8,105 nt of DNA from Gammaproteobacteria bacterium (GTDB lineage Bacteria > Pseudomonadota > Gammaproteobacteria > GCA-001735895), in contig JAASSH010000077.1 of the NCBI GenBank assembly GCA_021767985.1, positions 1-8,105 of the forward strand. Reading direction: 5' to 3'. Both the position numbers and the translations under genes were made by a program. Each line of letters starts with the position of its first letter. Positions within the stretch are counted from its first letter, which is position 1. Below the pieces are notes generated by a model. It saw only the letters and a program-made list of their open reading frames with translations, was not told where the DNA came from and ran no database searches. Positions 7,084 through 8,105 of the stretch are shown in pieces.

Positions 7084-8105
7084 TCACGTATCAACCTTTA
7101 ACACCGCAAGAAACGCATCCTGCGGAATTTCGACACTGCCGACCTGCTTCATACGCTTTTTACCGGCTTTTTGTTTCTCTAGCAATTTCCGTTTACGCGT
7201 GACATCACCACCGTAACATTTGGCGGTTACGTTCTTGCGCAGCGCCTTGACGTTGGTGCGAGCAACAACGTTCGAGCCGATCGCGGCCTGTATCGCAACA
7301 TCGAACATTTGACGCGGAATCAGTTCTTTCATTTTCGACGCCAGCTCGCGGCCACGATAATCGGCATTGCTGCGATGTACGATTAGCGACAGTGCGTCTA
7401 CCTTTTCACCATTGATCAAAACGTCGAGCTTGACCAGGTTAGAGGCTTCGAATCGCAGAAACTCGTAGTCGAATGACGCGTAACCGCGACTAACCGATTT
7501 CAGCCGATCGAAAAAGTCTAGTACAACCTCGCTCAGAGGCAATTCGAATACCAGCGACACCTGTTTGCCCAGGAACTGCATATCCTTTTGTACACCGCGC
7601 TTTTCGATGCAAAGCGATATCACCGCGCCGATGTAGTCCTCGGGCAACAATATATTGGCCTGGATAATCGGTTCACGTATTTCGTCGATCTTGTTAACCG
7701 CCGGCAGATCAGCCGGATTATGGATCTCGACCAGTTCACCGGCGGTGGTTTCGACCTGGTAAACCACGGTCGGGGCGGTAGTGATCAAGTCGAGATCATA
7801 CTCGCGTTCCAGCCGCTCCTGAACGATTTCCATGTGCAACATGCCGAGGAAGCCGCAACGAAAGCCAAATCCCAGCGCCTGCGACGTTTCGGGCTCGAAT
7901 TGCAACGCCGCATCGTTCAGTTTCAGTTTCTTGAGCGCTTCACGGCAGTCTTCGTAGTCGTCGGAGCTGGTCGGAAACAGCCCGGCAAATACTCGTGGCT
8001 GGACCTGTTTGAAATCCGCCAGCGGTTGCTCGGCCGGGTGCTGCGCCAGCGTTATCGTATCGCCCACGCGAGCCGACTCGATATCCTTTATTCCGGCGAT
8101 GATAT
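7084..8105 (-). CDS. lepA: Elongation factor 4 (LepA), C-terminal part only
   Basis: LepA/EF4 is a ribosome-binding translational GTPase implicated in back-translocation and in 30S assembly or initiation. The frame runs off the right edge; the last 339 residues of about 600 are visible, and the GTPase domain is outside the window. The visible part begins with [26 protein letters not shown], the end of the domain II barrel. It continues with [30 protein letters not shown] (domain III), the EF-G-V-like domain around [20 protein letters not shown], and the LepA-specific C-terminal domain with [16 protein letters not shown] and [13 protein letters not shown], a strongly diagnostic stretch. A GTG at 8067 is internal and aligns with a Val of the family, so it is not a start. 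It is the most upstream visible gene of the operon, whose promoter lies beyond the edge. Confidence 0.98.
   Translation of the reverse strand, partial: IIAGIKDIESARVGDTITLAQHPAEQPLADFKQVQPRVFAGLFPTSSDDYEDCREALKKLKLNDAALQFEPETSQALGFGFRCGFLGMLHMEIVQERLEREYDLDLITTAPTVVYQVETTAGELVEIHNPADLPAVNKIDEIREPIIQANILLPEDYIGAVISLCIEKRGVQKDMQFLGKQVSLVFELPLSEVVLDFFDRLKSVSRGYASFDYEFLRFEASNLVKLDVLINGEKVDALSLIVHRSNADYRGRELASKMKELIPRQMFDVAIQAAIGSNVVARTNVKALRKNVTAKCYGGDVTRKRKLLEKQKAGKKRMKQVGSVEIPQDAFLAVLKVDT

Noticed and set aside
8065..8067. GTG as a start codon for lepA
   Set aside because: The frame continues to the right edge with [12 protein letters not shown], which matches LepA just before this point, so the codon is an internal Val.

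Overview
This is an ordinary but densely packed chromosomal stretch, almost certainly from a gammaproteobacterium. It holds eight protein-coding genes. Seven lie on the minus strand and form one operon-like series, read right to left: lepA (3' part only), lepB, a small DUF4845-type membrane protein gene, rnc, era, recO, pdxJ, acpS. Converging on it from the left edge, on the plus strand, is the 3' part of a hybrid sensor kinase gene of the BarA/GacS type. The lineage call rests on this gene order, on close protein resemblance to the Escherichia coli counterparts recalled from memory, and on moderate GC content (roughly the low to mid 50s by eye). The DUF4845 gene between lepB and rnc is absent in E. 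coli but known in Pseudomonas and many other gammaproteobacteria. I cannot name a genus.

Layout. Positions 1-2369: BarA-like kinase, cut at its 5' end, with the last periplasmic residues, TM2, HAMP, HisKA, HATPase, a degenerate receiver-like region, a true receiver and an HPt domain. Positions 2370-2457: an 88-bp convergent gap with a hairpin that pairs better as minus-strand RNA. Positions 2458-7051: acpS, pdxJ, recO, era, rnc, the DUF4845 gene and lepB with almost no spacing. Positions 7052-7083: a 32-bp gap carrying the lepB ribosome binding site. Positions 7084-8105: C-terminal part of lepA, running off the right edge. No gene-free stretch exceeds 300 bases. I saw no RNA genes, mobile elements, CRISPR arrays or attachment sites.

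How the genes fit together. The minus-strand cluster combines translation and ribosome functions (LepA/EF4, RNase III, Era), protein export (signal peptidase I), recombination repair (RecO), pyridoxal phosphate synthesis (PdxJ) and carrier-protein activation (AcpS). Successive genes overlap by 4 bp at four junctions and by 20 bp at era/recO, which implies one polycistronic mRNA with translational coupling. Its promoter lies beyond the right edge. The kinase is a separate unit; its family feeds a UvrY/GacA-type regulator that is not in this window.

I found no undescribed system. The most interesting points are the prepilin-like N-terminus of the DUF4845 protein, the degenerate receiver inside the kinase, the unbroken run of overlapping genes, and several start-codon choices that automated annotation could get wrong.
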